From Urechidicola vernalis (GTDB lineage Bacteria; Bacteroidota; Bacteroidia; Flavobacteriales; Flavobacteriaceae): a stretch of DNA of 64,000 nucleotides. A program made the position numbers and the translations under genes. The notes under the pieces were generated by a model. That model saw only the letters and a list, made by a program, of their open reading frames with translations, was not told where the DNA came from and did not search any database. This document shows positions 42,742-52,915 of the stretch, one piece after another. The DNA lies in NCBI RefSeq assembly GCF_031846385.1, contig NZ_JAVRHV010000002.1, forward strand, positions 248,001 to 312,000, read 5' to 3'. Numbering within the stretch: position 1 is the stretch's first letter; every line of letters begins with the position of its first letter.

Positions 42742-44625
42742 CTAATCTACGTTATCGTGTAAAAATGAATTGTTAGATCTAAACTGCAAATCGTCGTTAT
42801 CATCAACACTTAATGTCGTTTTTGATTGAACAGATTCCGAAGATGATGTAGAATTATTCAACTCAACTCCCATACGCTTATATGCTGGCTCCTTTTCAAT
42901 CTCTTCAATATTTTGTTTTACATTATTTGTAAACTTATAATTGAATTGCTTCATTTTCTCTTTGCGCTCTTCAGATCTCTTTTGCAATTCTGAAATTGTT
43001 AAATGCAATGGTGAAACTTCTTTTTTTGGCTCAGCAATTTCAACTTTGTCTTTAGGCGCTTCCGTCCTAACATTAATATTTAATTCTTCTTCTACCTCTT
43101 CAACTTCCTGAACTGCAACTGGTTTTTTAGCGGCCTCCATTTTAGTCGCAAACTCATCGTACTCACCGAGTTCAAATACTTTAATCTCTTCGACCACTTT
43201 TGTAGGCTTTACCTCCTCATGCCCAATAACTTCAATATCATTTATCGCAACTTCTTCCTTCTTAGTTTCTTCATTATCGACATTTAATTCAAATGTGAAT
43301 TCAAATTGTTCCTCATTTGCTTTTACCTGCTCATACTCCACATCAATATCTTTAACAGCAGAAGTAATTACAAAATCATCTATTTTCTCGTATGAAATCT
43401 CATCATACACCACATTCATATTTTTAATTAATTCTGTCGTAGAAATTAATTCCATTGGTTCATCTACCGAATCAAGGGTATGGACAATTCTTTCTGATGT
43501 TGTTTCTTCTTCTAATGTATGTACAACTCTAGTTTCATCTGCAATCGAAACTATTTCTTTTTTCTCTGAAAAATCATAGGTCGCAACCTGATCATCACCC
43601 AAAATATGCTTTACAATTTTTGGTTCTGTATTTGTAATTTCATTTTGTTGATCTTTATGGAATCCAGTAGCGATTACGGTTACAGAAATAGCATCACCCA
43701 ATGCCTCATCTTCTCCAACACCCATAATAATATTCACACTAGTCTTCGCTTCCGATTGAATAAAATCATTGATTTCTCCAATCTCATCGATTGTAATTTC
43801 ATCACTTCCTGAAACAATTAACAACAAAACATTCTTAGCGCCTTCAATTTTATTGTCATTCAATAAAGGAGAATCCAATGCCTTGCTAATCGCTTCTTCC
43901 GCTCTGTTTGTACCTGATGCTTTGGCAGAACCCATTATAGCAGTACCGCTATTTTCTAATACTGTTTTAGCATCACGTAAATCAATGTTTTGCGTGTAAT
44001 GGTGTGTTATTACTTCTGCAATACCTCTAGAGGCTGTTGCTAATACTTCATCTGCTTTAGAGAACCCGGCTTTAAACCCTAAATTACCGTAGACTTCTCT
44101 TAATTTATTATTGTTAATAACCACTAAAGAATCTACATGCTTTTGCATCTCTTCAACACCCTTTCTTGCTTGTGCAATTCTTGTTTTACCTTCGAATTCA
44201 AACGGAATTGTTACAATTCCAATAGTCAACAAATCTTGTTCTTTAGCAAACTTAGCAATTACTGGTGCGGCACCTGTACCGGTTCCACCACCCATGCCAG
44301 CATTGATAAACACCATTTTAGTATTGCTTCCAAGCATTTTCTTTAATTGCTCTTCACTTTCTAAAGCAGATTTCTGTCCAACTTCTGGATTTGCTCCTGC
44401 CCCTAATCCTTCAGTCAATGATTGACCTAATTGAATTTTGGTTGGTACTTGGCTGTTTTCTAATGCTTGTGCATCGGTATTACAAATCACAAAATCAACG
44501 CCGTTAATCCCCTGTGTTAACATGTGATTTACTGCATTGCTACCTCCTCCACCAACGCCAATTACCTTAATTACGTTAGATTGGTTCTTTGGCATGTCAA
44601 ATGAAATGTTTTCAAAATTGTCCAT
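42742..44625 (-). CDS. ftsZ: Cell division GTPase FtsZ with long C-terminal tail
   Basis: 627 residues. The GTPase core (about 15-330) has VGGGGSNAVNHM and the tubulin signature GGGTGTG at 112-118; NIDLRDAKT corresponds to the T7 loop. The remaining about 290 residues form a very acidic, Glu/Val-rich linker and a conserved-looking end region (EPAYKRMGVELNN). Typical FtsZ is about 380-400 residues. FtsZ forms the division ring in the cytoplasm. It is the last gene of the cluster. Confidence 0.97.
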   Translation of the reverse strand: MDNFENISFDMPKNQSNVIKVIGVGGGGSNAVNHMLTQGINGVDFVICNTDAQALENSQVPTKIQLGQSLTEGLGAGANPEVGQKSALESEEQLKKMLGSNTKMVFINAGMGGGTGTGAAPVIAKFAKEQDLLTIGIVTIPFEFEGKTRIAQARKGVEEMQKHVDSLVVINNNKLREVYGNLGFKAGFSKADEVLATASRGIAEVITHHYTQNIDLRDAKTVLENSGTAIMGSAKASGTNRAEEAISKALDSPLLNDNKIEGAKNVLLLIVSGSDEITIDEIGEINDFIQSEAKTSVNIIMGVGEDEALGDAISVTVIATGFHKDQQNEITNTEPKIVKHILGDDQVATYDFSEKKEIVSIADETRVVHTLEEETTSERIVHTLDSVDEPMELISTTELIKNMNVVYDEISYEKIDDFVITSAVKDIDVEYEQVKANEEQFEFTFELNVDNEETKKEEVAINDIEVIGHEEVKPTKVVEEIKVFELGEYDEFATKMEAAKKPVAVQEVEEVEEELNINVRTEAPKDKVEIAEPKKEVSPLHLTISELQKRSEERKEKMKQFNYKFTNNVKQNIEEIEKEPAYKRMGVELNNSTSSSESVQSKTTLSVDDNDDLQFRSNNSFLHDNVD

Positions 44626-44678
44626 AGTCTAGTAGGGTTGTTATTCCGGTTATATTATTTGGTTAATTCTTTCTTATT

Positions 44679-46019
44679 TTATTCTGCGTTGTCTAAAAAA
44701 TCTCTAAACTTATCTGACCAACGTTCGAACATCGATTTCTTATCAACTTTTTCTTCTTCTTTTTCAGTTTCAGTACTTTCTTCTTCCTTAGTTTCTTGGT
44801 CAACTTCAATTTCTGGCTCTACGGGCTCAGAATCCTCTCGTACTTTCAATTTATTTTTATCTTCGATTCCTTTCATCAATAAGCCTATTGCTGTTGCAAA
44901 CATTGGACTCGAAATAGTTTCATCTGAATCACCGGCAATATGCTCATTCGGATACCCAATACGTGTATCCATTCCGGTAATATATTCTACCAATTGCTTT
45001 ATATGTTTTAATTGTGCTCCTCCACCAGTTAGCACAATTCCTGCAATTAATTTTTTCTTTGCTTCTTCATGACCGTAGTTGCGAATCTCAACAAATGTTT
45101 GTTCAATAATTTCGACAACACGTGCATGAATTATTTTCGATAAATTTTTAAGCGTTATCTCTTTTGGATCTCTTCCTCTTAATCCAGGAATAGATACAAT
45201 TTCGTTATCTTTATTTTCACCCGGCCATGCTGAACCAAATTTGGTTTTTAGTAATTCTGCCTGTTTCTCAATAATTGAACAACCTTCTTTTATATCTTCT
45301 GTAATAACATTTCCACCAAATGGAATTACGGCGGTATGACGAATGATTCCATCCTTAAAAATGGCCAAATCTGTTGTACCACCACCTATATCAATCAAAG
45401 CAACTCCTGCTTCTTTTTCTTCTTGACTTAAGACAGCATCTGCAGACGCTAATGGCTCTAATGTGATCCCTGCTAAGCTTAAACCTGCACTTTTAATACA
45501 ACGACCAATATTTCTAATGGATGAAACTTGACCTACAACTACATGAAAATTAGCCTCCAATCTTCCACCGTACATTCCGATAGGCTCTTTTATTTCTCCT
45601 TGACCGTCTACTTTAAATTCTTGCGGTAATACATGAATAATTTCTTCACCAGGTAACATTACCAATTTATGAACTTGGTTCTCTAACTGTTCTAAATCAT
45701 TCTCATCTATAACCTCTTGAGAGTTTGGTCTTGTTATATAATCGCTATGCTGTAAACTTCTTATATGTTGCCCAGCAATACCAACAATAGCATCTGAAAT
45801 TTGTACTCCAGAAACAGCAATTGCTTCATCAACTGCTTGCTGTATTGACTGTATTGTTTGTGTAATATTATTAACTACTCCACGGTGCACCCCTAAACTC
45901 TTGGCTTTTCCAATACCAAGTAATTCAATCTTACCATACTCGTTCTTACGACCAATCATAGCGACAATTTTAGTTGTCCCGATATCTAGCCCTACCGAAA
46001 TTTCATTTGGTTCCATCAT
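44679..46019 (-). CDS. ftsA: Cell division protein FtsA
   Basis: 446 residues from the ATG at 46019 (an ATG at 46016 is equally possible); a TTG at 46040 would run into ftsQ and is rejected. The actin-like fold shows VGLDIGTTKIVAMIG and DIGGGTTDLAIF. After an acidic linker rich in Glu, the C-terminus SMFERWSDKFRDFLDNAE is the amphipathic membrane-anchor helix. It tethers FtsZ to the membrane. Confidence 0.96.
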   Translation of the reverse strand: MMEPNEISVGLDIGTTKIVAMIGRKNEYGKIELLGIGKAKSLGVHRGVVNNITQTIQSIQQAVDEAIAVSGVQISDAIVGIAGQHIRSLQHSDYITRPNSQEVIDENDLEQLENQVHKLVMLPGEEIIHVLPQEFKVDGQGEIKEPIGMYGGRLEANFHVVVGQVSSIRNIGRCIKSAGLSLAGITLEPLASADAVLSQEEKEAGVALIDIGGGTTDLAIFKDGIIRHTAVIPFGGNVITEDIKEGCSIIEKQAELLKTKFGSAWPGENKDNEIVSIPGLRGRDPKEITLKNLSKIIHARVVEIIEQTFVEIRNYGHEEAKKKLIAGIVLTGGGAQLKHIKQLVEYITGMDTRIGYPNEHIAGDSDETISSPMFATAIGLLMKGIEDKNKLKVREDSEPVEPEIEVDQETKEEESTETEKEEEKVDKKSMFERWSDKFRDFLDNAE

Positions 46020-46020
46020 T

Positions 46021-46743
46021 CTATTTTTTAGTGCACACAACTTGGTTGTTGTAATTCAAATTTATTCTCTTATAATTTTCTATGGCTTCATTTTCCATGG
46101 CGTAATTATAGAACGCCTTTAAATTCTTAAATTTTAACTCTAGGTTTTCCACGGCTCCAAAATCAATTTCATGATTTCCAACACGTGTTAACAACACAAA
46201 ATGATTCTTATTTTCTTTATGTACCCCTACAATTTGCTTTTTCAAAAAGTCATCTTCGTCAATATACTTTAACAAAGTGAACAACATTTTTGTATCATCT
46301 GCTTCAGAAAATCCAGTTACTATTGGAACTCTTGCCGAATAATTTTTAGATAAAGGCATTTGAATACCTTGTCTATCTAGATAATAAGATGCTGAACCAG
46401 AATTAATTCTACCAATTGGTGTTCGTTGCCTCACCTTTGTTTTTAAGCGACCATCAACCGTTACATATGTTGTTGCCTCCTCAACCATTGGGTGTGAGGC
46501 GACCTGCTCCTCCAAGCTATTCAAATCTATTAATGATTTTGCTTTATTTTTAACCGTTGCATCATTTTGTATTAACAACTTATTAACCATTTCGTAATCC
46601 ATAAATAAGTTGTCTCCTTGTTCAAATTCAACCTCTAAAGACACTATTTTTTTATCCCCATTTTTAAGATTGGTAAAACCAAATAGAAATAGCACCAATG
46701 CTATAAGCACAAAACCTTTTATGTAATTCCAATTAATTTTCAC
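46021..46743 (-). CDS. ftsQ: Cell division protein FtsQ/DivIB
   Basis: 240 residues: one N-terminal membrane helix (about 7-23), a POTRA domain (about 30-105, with LNSLEEQVASHPMVEEATTYV) and a beta domain. It bridges early and late division proteins in the periplasm. Its start overlaps murC by 11 bases. Confidence 0.9.
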   Translation of the reverse strand: MKINWNYIKGFVLIALVLFLFGFTNLKNGDKKIVSLEVEFEQGDNLFMDYEMVNKLLIQNDATVKNKAKSLIDLNSLEEQVASHPMVEEATTYVTVDGRLKTKVRQRTPIGRINSGSASYYLDRQGIQMPLSKNYSARVPIVTGFSEADDTKMLFTLLKYIDEDDFLKKQIVGVHKENKNHFVLLTRVGNHEIDFGAVENLELKFKNLKAFYNYAMENEAIENYKRINLNYNNQVVCTKK

Positions 46744-48079
46744 CTAACAAATCTTTTGTTATTCCTTCTACAAGCTGACCAATATCTCCAGCACCCAACA
46801 ACATCTTAACCTTTGCGTCAGATTCTTTTATATGCTGAATCAATTCTTCCTTAGTTGATAACTTCTTTTTGGGGCAATTTATTTTATCTAACAACCAACT
46901 TGAAGTAATTCCTTCAATCGGCTTTTCCCTTGCTGGATAAATATCTAATAACAATACTTCGTCGAACTTTGATAAACTTTGACCAAAATCATCTGCAAAA
47001 TCTTTTGTTCTACTAAATAAATGCGGCTGAAATATAGCCATCACTCTTTCTAACGGATACATTTCTCTCACAGCATTTTCAACAGCATTTAATTCTGTTG
47101 GATGATGTGCGTAGTCATCTATCAATACCAAATTATCAGTCTGAATTTTATATGTAAACCTGCGCTTAATTCCTTTAAAAGAAAGTAAAGCCTTAGCAAT
47201 AGCCCGAAGTGAAACTCCGTGATAGTTCGCCATTGCCAAGGCTGCTACAGCATTTAGCACATTATGTTTTCCTGGGAGGTTAAACTCCACATTTCTTATT
47301 ATTTCTGTTGGAGTCATTACATCAAAAATGTATGATCCTTCTTTAATTTTTAAATTGTCTGCATAATAATCTGCCTTTTCTTCAATTGCATAGGTTAAAC
47401 CTTCTAAAGGCAGTCCTTTTCTAACAATTAATTTATCCGAAACTTTATTTGCAAATTCTATAAACGATTCTTCTAATGCATTCTTCTGACTGTAGATATC
47501 TAAATGATCTTCATCCATGGAAGTAACACAAGCAATATCAGGCGAAAGCATTAAAAACGATCGATCGTACTCATCCGCTTCAACCACTGAAATCTCTGAA
47601 CCACCAAGAATTAAATTCGAATTGTAATTTTCTGATATTCCACCTAAAAAGGACGTTGCATTTGTCCCACATTCTTTCATAATGTGTCCCAAAATGGTCG
47701 ATGTTGTGGTTTTTCCATGCGTACCAGCCACAGCCATACAACGTGTATTTTTTGTTATTACTCCCAACATTTCTGAACGTTTCAAAACCGTAAATCCATT
47801 ATTGAAAAAATAATTCAATTCTTTATGTTTCGACGGCACTGCTGGTGTATACACCACTACAGTTGATAAAGCATCCTTAAAGTTATCAGCAACATTCTCT
47901 ATATCATCTTCAAAATGAATTGTAATTCCGATTTCTTCAAGCCCATCAGTAATGGGTGATGCTGTTTTATCATAGCCTGAAACATTCTTGCCATTTACAG
48001 AAAAATACCTAGCCAAGGCACTCATACCAATACCTCCAATACCGATAAAATAAATATTTCGAAACTCGTTCAATTCCAT
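46733..48079 (-). CDS. murC: UDP-N-acetylmuramate-L-alanine ligase
   Basis: 448 residues from the ATG at 48079, one base after the murG stop; a TTG at 48088 is less likely. The Rossmann-type start NIYFIGIGGIGMSALA, the ATP loop AVAGTHGKTTTST and DDYAHHPTE are typical. It adds the first amino acid of the peptidoglycan stem peptide. Confidence 0.97.
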   Translation of the reverse strand: MELNEFRNIYFIGIGGIGMSALARYFSVNGKNVSGYDKTASPITDGLEEIGITIHFEDDIENVADNFKDALSTVVVYTPAVPSKHKELNYFFNNGFTVLKRSEMLGVITKNTRCMAVAGTHGKTTTSTILGHIMKECGTNATSFLGGISENYNSNLILGGSEISVVEADEYDRSFLMLSPDIACVTSMDEDHLDIYSQKNALEESFIEFANKVSDKLIVRKGLPLEGLTYAIEEKADYYADNLKIKEGSYIFDVMTPTEIIRNVEFNLPGKHNVLNAVAALAMANYHGVSLRAIAKALLSFKGIKRRFTYKIQTDNLVLIDDYAHHPTELNAVENAVREMYPLERVMAIFQPHLFSRTKDFADDFGQSLSKFDEVLLLDIYPAREKPIEGITSSWLLDKINCPKKKLSTKEELIQHIKESDAKVKMLLGAGDIGQLVEGITKDLLGEN

Positions 48080-48080
48080 C

Positions 48081-49172
48081 CTAGGCAATTAATTTTTCAA
48101 TTTCGTTAACAATAGATTTTGTCGCATTTGGCAACGCCAAATCCTTTATATTTTTACTTAAAAACGCTTGTTTCGTTTCATCTTTCAGTAATTCGCCCAT
48201 AACATTCTGAAACATCGAAGTGTTTTTTTCTTCTAACAATACAGCTCCATTTTTTTCAACAACAGCAAGGGCATTTTTTGTTTGATGATCTTCAGTTACA
48301 TTTGGAGATGGAATAAAAATAGTCGGCTTACCTACAATACATAATTCCGAAATAGAACTTGCCCCAGCCCTACTAATTATAAAATCTGCCGCAGCATAAG
48401 TCAAATCCATTCTATTTAAAAAAGCATGTGTTTGCACGCCTTCTTTAGCATCATACTTTTTATATTCTTCGAAATACAATTTACCCGTTTGCCAAATTAA
48501 CTGAAGATCGTTCTGAATGAACCATTCTAAATTTTCTTCAATCAATTTGTTTATTGCTCTTGCACCTAAACTACCACCCAAAACCAATACTGATTTTTTA
48601 TTAGGGTTTAGTTTAAAATACGCTTTCGCTTCTACTGTCAAGCTACTTATCTCTAATAAATCTTGACGTACAGGATTGCCTGTTTTTACAATTTTATTCT
48701 TTGGAAAAAATCGATCTAATTTATCATAAGCAACACATATCTTTCCTGCCTTTTTTGCCAATAATTTATTGGTAATTCCGGGGTAAGAATTTTGCTCCTG
48801 AATTAATGCTGGCACTCCTTTTCTTTCTGCCATAAACAAAGTTGGACCACTAGCAAAACCACCAGTTCCAATCACCACATTGGGCTTAAACTTTTTTACA
48901 ATCTTTTTAGCATTCCATAAACTACTTATCAACTTAAACGGAAATGACAAATTCTTTAAGGAAAGACTTCTTTGAACACCAGAAATCCATAACCCTTTAA
49001 TTTCATACCCATTCTGAGGCACCTTTTCCATCTCCATTCTATCCTTTGCACCAACAAATAAGAAATTCGCATCCGGATAACGTACTTTCAATTCGTTCGC
49101 AATAGCTATTGCAGGGTAAATATGCCCTCCTGTACCACCTCCGCTAATTAATATATTAATCGATTGCTTCAT
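48081..49172 (-). CDS. murG: UDP-N-acetylglucosamine:lipid I transferase
   Basis: 363 residues from the ATG at 49172; a second ATG at 49181 adds three residues and cannot be excluded. ISGGGTGGHIYPAIAIA near the N-terminus and the donor-binding SRAGASSISELCIVGKP are diagnostic. It forms lipid II at the inner face of the membrane. It overlaps ftsW by 17 bases. Confidence 0.96.
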   Translation of the reverse strand: MKQSINILISGGGTGGHIYPAIAIANELKVRYPDANFLFVGAKDRMEMEKVPQNGYEIKGLWISGVQRSLSLKNLSFPFKLISSLWNAKKIVKKFKPNVVIGTGGFASGPTLFMAERKGVPALIQEQNSYPGITNKLLAKKAGKICVAYDKLDRFFPKNKIVKTGNPVRQDLLEISSLTVEAKAYFKLNPNKKSVLVLGGSLGARAINKLIEENLEWFIQNDLQLIWQTGKLYFEEYKKYDAKEGVQTHAFLNRMDLTYAAADFIISRAGASSISELCIVGKPTIFIPSPNVTEDHQTKNALAVVEKNGAVLLEEKNTSMFQNVMGELLKDETKQAFLSKNIKDLALPNATKSIVNEIEKLIA

Positions 49173-50349
49173 GTAATACATTTAAAGGGTTTTCATGCTC
49201 TATGCTTTGTGGTGATTCGTCTTTTTTTGAACTCACACTTAAAATCATTCCAATAGCGAAACAGGTCATCCAAATAGAGGTTCCTCCACTACTAATTAAA
49301 GGCAAGGTTTGCCCCGTAACAGGAAACAAGTTAATTGCAACGGCCATATTTATCATCGCCTGAAATATGATTGGCAATCCAATTCCTAACACCAATAAAG
49401 TTGCAAAAATGGTTTGCGCTTTTTTCGCAACCATCATTATTCTAAAAAGCAAAAACAAATACACCAACACAACACCAATACCTCCAATTAATCCAAATTC
49501 TTCAACAATAATGGCATAAATAAAATCGGATGACGATTGTGGTAAAAAATTTTTCTGCACACTTTTCCCTGGACCAACACCCAGTGGACCACCTGTTGCA
49601 ATGGCTATTTTTGCTTTCTCTACTTGATAAGCCTCTTCGGCATTTTTATCAGAGAAACTTTCGATTCTACTCATCCAAGTATCCACCCTATTTGGCATAG
49701 CATCCGGAAAAGCCTTCGCCATTAATACAAATAGTGTTAGAAAAACAATTCCAATACCAACAATATATCCCAAATATTTTAATGGGTATCCACCAATAAA
49801 GGTTAGAACCAGAATCATACAAAATAAAATTGCTGTTGTCGAAAAGTTAGCGGGTAAAATCAATGCTAAAATAGCACCAACCGGCAACCAAAGGTACCAA
49901 ACACTTTCGTTGAATTTTATTTCTTTATCCTTATTTCTTGCCAAATATCGAGCCACATAAGTCATCAAGACCAAGCCTGCCAGCGTAGATGTCTGAAACC
50001 CTATTCCGACAAACGGAATATGTATCCAACGACTGGCATTTGCTCCTCCAATGGTTGTTCCTTGCGTTAAAGTATATAGCAACAAACAAAAAACAATTGG
50101 TAACATCAATACGGATGCACCGCTAAAATAGCGATATGGAACCTTGTGTACACCGTATAAAATAATAAACCCTAAAAATAATAAGACCGCATGCTTTAAC
50201 AGAATTGCAGTGGGACTGCTTGCCGTTTTAACAACATATACCAAATTGGTACTTGCACTATATACCGGCATAAATGAGAAAAATGCCAATACTGCAATTG
50301 CTAACCAAATTGCGCTGTCTCCTTCAATATTTTTTAGAAGCTTTATCAC
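49156..50349 (-). CDS. ftsW: Lipid II polymerase FtsW
   Basis: 397 residues with about ten membrane helices of the SEDS family. TGGPLGVGPGKSVQKNFLP and the late SSGGTSIW block are characteristic. It polymerises septal peptidoglycan with FtsI, which lies upstream in the same cluster. Confidence 0.95.
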   Translation of the reverse strand: MIKLLKNIEGDSAIWLAIAVLAFFSFMPVYSASTNLVYVVKTASSPTAILLKHAVLLFLGFIILYGVHKVPYRYFSGASVLMLPIVFCLLLYTLTQGTTIGGANASRWIHIPFVGIGFQTSTLAGLVLMTYVARYLARNKDKEIKFNESVWYLWLPVGAILALILPANFSTTAILFCMILVLTFIGGYPLKYLGYIVGIGIVFLTLFVLMAKAFPDAMPNRVDTWMSRIESFSDKNAEEAYQVEKAKIAIATGGPLGVGPGKSVQKNFLPQSSSDFIYAIIVEEFGLIGGIGVVLVYLFLLFRIMMVAKKAQTIFATLLVLGIGLPIIFQAMINMAVAINLFPVTGQTLPLISSGGTSIWMTCFAIGMILSVSSKKDESPQSIEHENPLNVLHEAID

Positions 50350-50352
50350 TTT

Positions 50353-51684
50353 TTATAGTTCTCTTACTGCGTTTTTAAACTGACGACCACGATCTTCGTA
50401 ACTATCGAATAAATCAAAACTTGCACATGCAGGAGACAGCAATACTGTTTCTCCTTTTTCTGCAATTTTATAAGCCACTTTAACTGCTTCTTCTGCACCT
50501 GCAGTTTCTACAATTAAATCTATAACACTACTAAAGGTTTGTACAATTTTTTGATTATCTACTCCTAAACAAACAATTGCTTTTACTTTTTCTCTTACCA
50601 ACGGCATTAAATCAAAATAATCATTTCCTTTATCCACGCCCCCAACAATCCAAACTGTTGGCGTCTCCATACTATCCAAAGCATAAAAAGTAGCGTTTAC
50701 ATTTGTAGCTTTAGAATCATTGATATACTCAACTCCGTTTATTTTTAAAACAGGTTCTAAGCGATGCTCTGCACCTTCAAAACTCTCCAAACTTTCCCTA
50801 ATTGTTTCTTTGCGCACTTTCAACAATTGAGCAGTCATAGATGCCGCCATTGCGTTTTTTACGTTGTGCTTTCCTTGTAATGCTAATGTTCTTATCCCCA
50901 TTTTATATACCTCTGTATTAAGTTTTATTATTATTTCTTCATCTTTTAAATAAGCTCCAAACTCCAATTCCTTTTCAATTGAAAAAGGTATTAATTGAGC
51001 GTTCGTTTGATTTTCTGACATCCATTTGGCTATATGCTCATCATCCGCGTCGTAAATCAAATAATCCTCTTTAGTTTGATTCATTGTGATTCTAAATTTA
51101 GAGGCGATATAATTTTCTAATTTGTAATCATATCTATCTAAATGATCTGGCGAAATGTTGGCTAAAACTGCAATGTGAGGCTTAAAACCTTCTATTCCAT
51201 CTAACTGAAAACTACTCAACTCCAACACATAATTACCCAAATTACTCTGTGCTATTTGCCAAGCAAAACTATCTCCAATATTTCCAGCCATGCCAACATC
51301 CATTCCACTAGATTCTAAAATATGATGCGTTAACATTGTAGTGGTCGTTTTTCCGTTTGACCCCGTTATTCCAACAATTGTTGCATCCGTAAATTTTGAT
51401 GCGAATTCAATTTCAGAAATCACTGGCACACCCTTCTCTTTCAATTCCAAAATCATAGGAACTGTATCGGGTATACCCGGACTTTTCACTACTACATTCG
51501 CTTCAAATATTCTATCTTTAGAATGAACACCTTCTTCAAACTCAATCTTACTATTTAAAAGAACTTTTTTATATTTTTCTGCTATACTGCCTTTGTCTGA
51601 CACAAAAACTTGATAGTCTTTTTCTACTCCTAATATTGCCGCTCCAACACCGCTTTCTCCGCCTCCTAAAACGACCAGTTTCAT
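50353..51684 (-). CDS. murD: UDP-N-acetylmuramoyl-L-alanine-D-glutamate ligase
   Basis: 443 residues. VVLGGGESGVGAA at the N-terminus, VGITGSNGKTTTTML as the ATP loop and YINDSKATNVNATFYAL are MurD blocks. It adds D-glutamate. It abuts mraY with no gap. Confidence 0.97.
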   Translation of the reverse strand: MKLVVLGGGESGVGAAILGVEKDYQVFVSDKGSIAEKYKKVLLNSKIEFEEGVHSKDRIFEANVVVKSPGIPDTVPMILELKEKGVPVISEIEFASKFTDATIVGITGSNGKTTTTMLTHHILESSGMDVGMAGNIGDSFAWQIAQSNLGNYVLELSSFQLDGIEGFKPHIAVLANISPDHLDRYDYKLENYIASKFRITMNQTKEDYLIYDADDEHIAKWMSENQTNAQLIPFSIEKELEFGAYLKDEEIIIKLNTEVYKMGIRTLALQGKHNVKNAMAASMTAQLLKVRKETIRESLESFEGAEHRLEPVLKINGVEYINDSKATNVNATFYALDSMETPTVWIVGGVDKGNDYFDLMPLVREKVKAIVCLGVDNQKIVQTFSSVIDLIVETAGAEEAVKVAYKIAEKGETVLLSPACASFDLFDSYEDRGRQFKNAVREL

Positions 51685-52914
51685 CTATCGCAACTTTAAG
51701 GTTACAATGGTTATTACCGCCAACATAATTCCAACAATCCAAAATCTCGTAACAATTTTACTTTCGTGATATCCAGATTTTTGATAGTGATGATGTAATG
51801 GTGACATTTTGAAAATACGTCTTCCCTCACCAAATTTTTTCTTGGTGTATTTAAAATATCCTACTTGTAAAATCACCGATAAGTTTTCTGCTAAGAAGAT
51901 TCCAGCCAAAACAGGAATCAACAATTCCTTTCTTGTAGCAATAGCCAATACAGCTATGATTCCACCAATTGTCAAACTTCCAGTATCTCCCATAAATACC
52001 TGAGCTGGATACGTATTGTACCACAAGAAACCAATTAATGCCCCAGCAAATGCACTGATATAAATCACCATTTCTCCTGAATTTGGGATGTACATGACAT
52101 CTAAATAATTTGCAAAAATGATATTACCAGATACCCAAGCAAAAATCCCCAGGGTTACCACAATTATGGCTGATGAACCTGCGGCTAAACCATCTATACC
52201 ATCAGTTAAATTGGCTCCATTAGATACCGCTGTGATGATAAATATTACTAACGGAATAAAAATAATCCATGCGTATTTTTGATAATCATCCCCTAACCAA
52301 CTCAATGCTTTTGAGTAATCCAATTCGTTGTTTTTCAAAAACGGAATGGTGGTTTTTGTTGATTTGTGCGCATCGCCGAATAACTTGGGGTTTCCGTCTT
52401 CGGCGATTTGCACAATTCCTTGGGGTGATAATTTCTCCTTTATGGTAACATCGTTGTTAAAGTAAAGCATGCTACCAATTATAACTCCTAGCCCTACTTG
52501 ACCAAGAATCTTAAAACGCCCTTTTAGACCTTCCTTATCTTTTTTAAATATTTTGATATAATCATCTACAAAACCAATTACCCCCATCCAAAGCGTAGTA
52601 ATTATTAATAGAATGATGTAGATATTATCTAATTTGGCAATTAACAATACAGGAACCATCGTAGCCAGAATGATAATAACCCCACCCATAGTTGGTGTTC
52701 CTGTTTTTTGTGCTTGCCCCTCTAAACCAAGTTCTCTTACCGTTTCTCCAACCTGTTTTCTTCGTAAATAGTTAATGATTTTTTTACCATATATGGTAGA
52801 AATCAATAATGAAATAACAAAGGCAATTGCTGAACGAAATGAGATGTACTGAAAAAGCCCAGCACCCATAAGTTCATATTGATTTTCTAGATATTCAAAT
52901 AAATAATACAGCAT
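51685..52914 (-). CDS. mraY: Phospho-N-acetylmuramoyl-pentapeptide transferase
   Basis: 409 residues with about ten membrane helices. TGTPTMGGVII, FVDDYIKIFKKDKEGL and NLTDGIDGLAAG are catalytic blocks, and SPLHHHYQKSG is the histidine loop. It is longer than the about 360 residues of E. coli because of an insertion at about 160-220. It makes lipid I. Confidence 0.97.
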   Translation of the reverse strand: MLYYLFEYLENQYELMGAGLFQYISFRSAIAFVISLLISTIYGKKIINYLRRKQVGETVRELGLEGQAQKTGTPTMGGVIIILATMVPVLLIAKLDNIYIILLIITTLWMGVIGFVDDYIKIFKKDKEGLKGRFKILGQVGLGVIIGSMLYFNNDVTIKEKLSPQGIVQIAEDGNPKLFGDAHKSTKTTIPFLKNNELDYSKALSWLGDDYQKYAWIIFIPLVIFIITAVSNGANLTDGIDGLAAGSSAIIVVTLGIFAWVSGNIIFANYLDVMYIPNSGEMVIYISAFAGALIGFLWYNTYPAQVFMGDTGSLTIGGIIAVLAIATRKELLIPVLAGIFLAENLSVILQVGYFKYTKKKFGEGRRIFKMSPLHHHYQKSGYHESKIVTRFWIVGIMLAVITIVTLKLR

Positions 52915-52915
52915 C

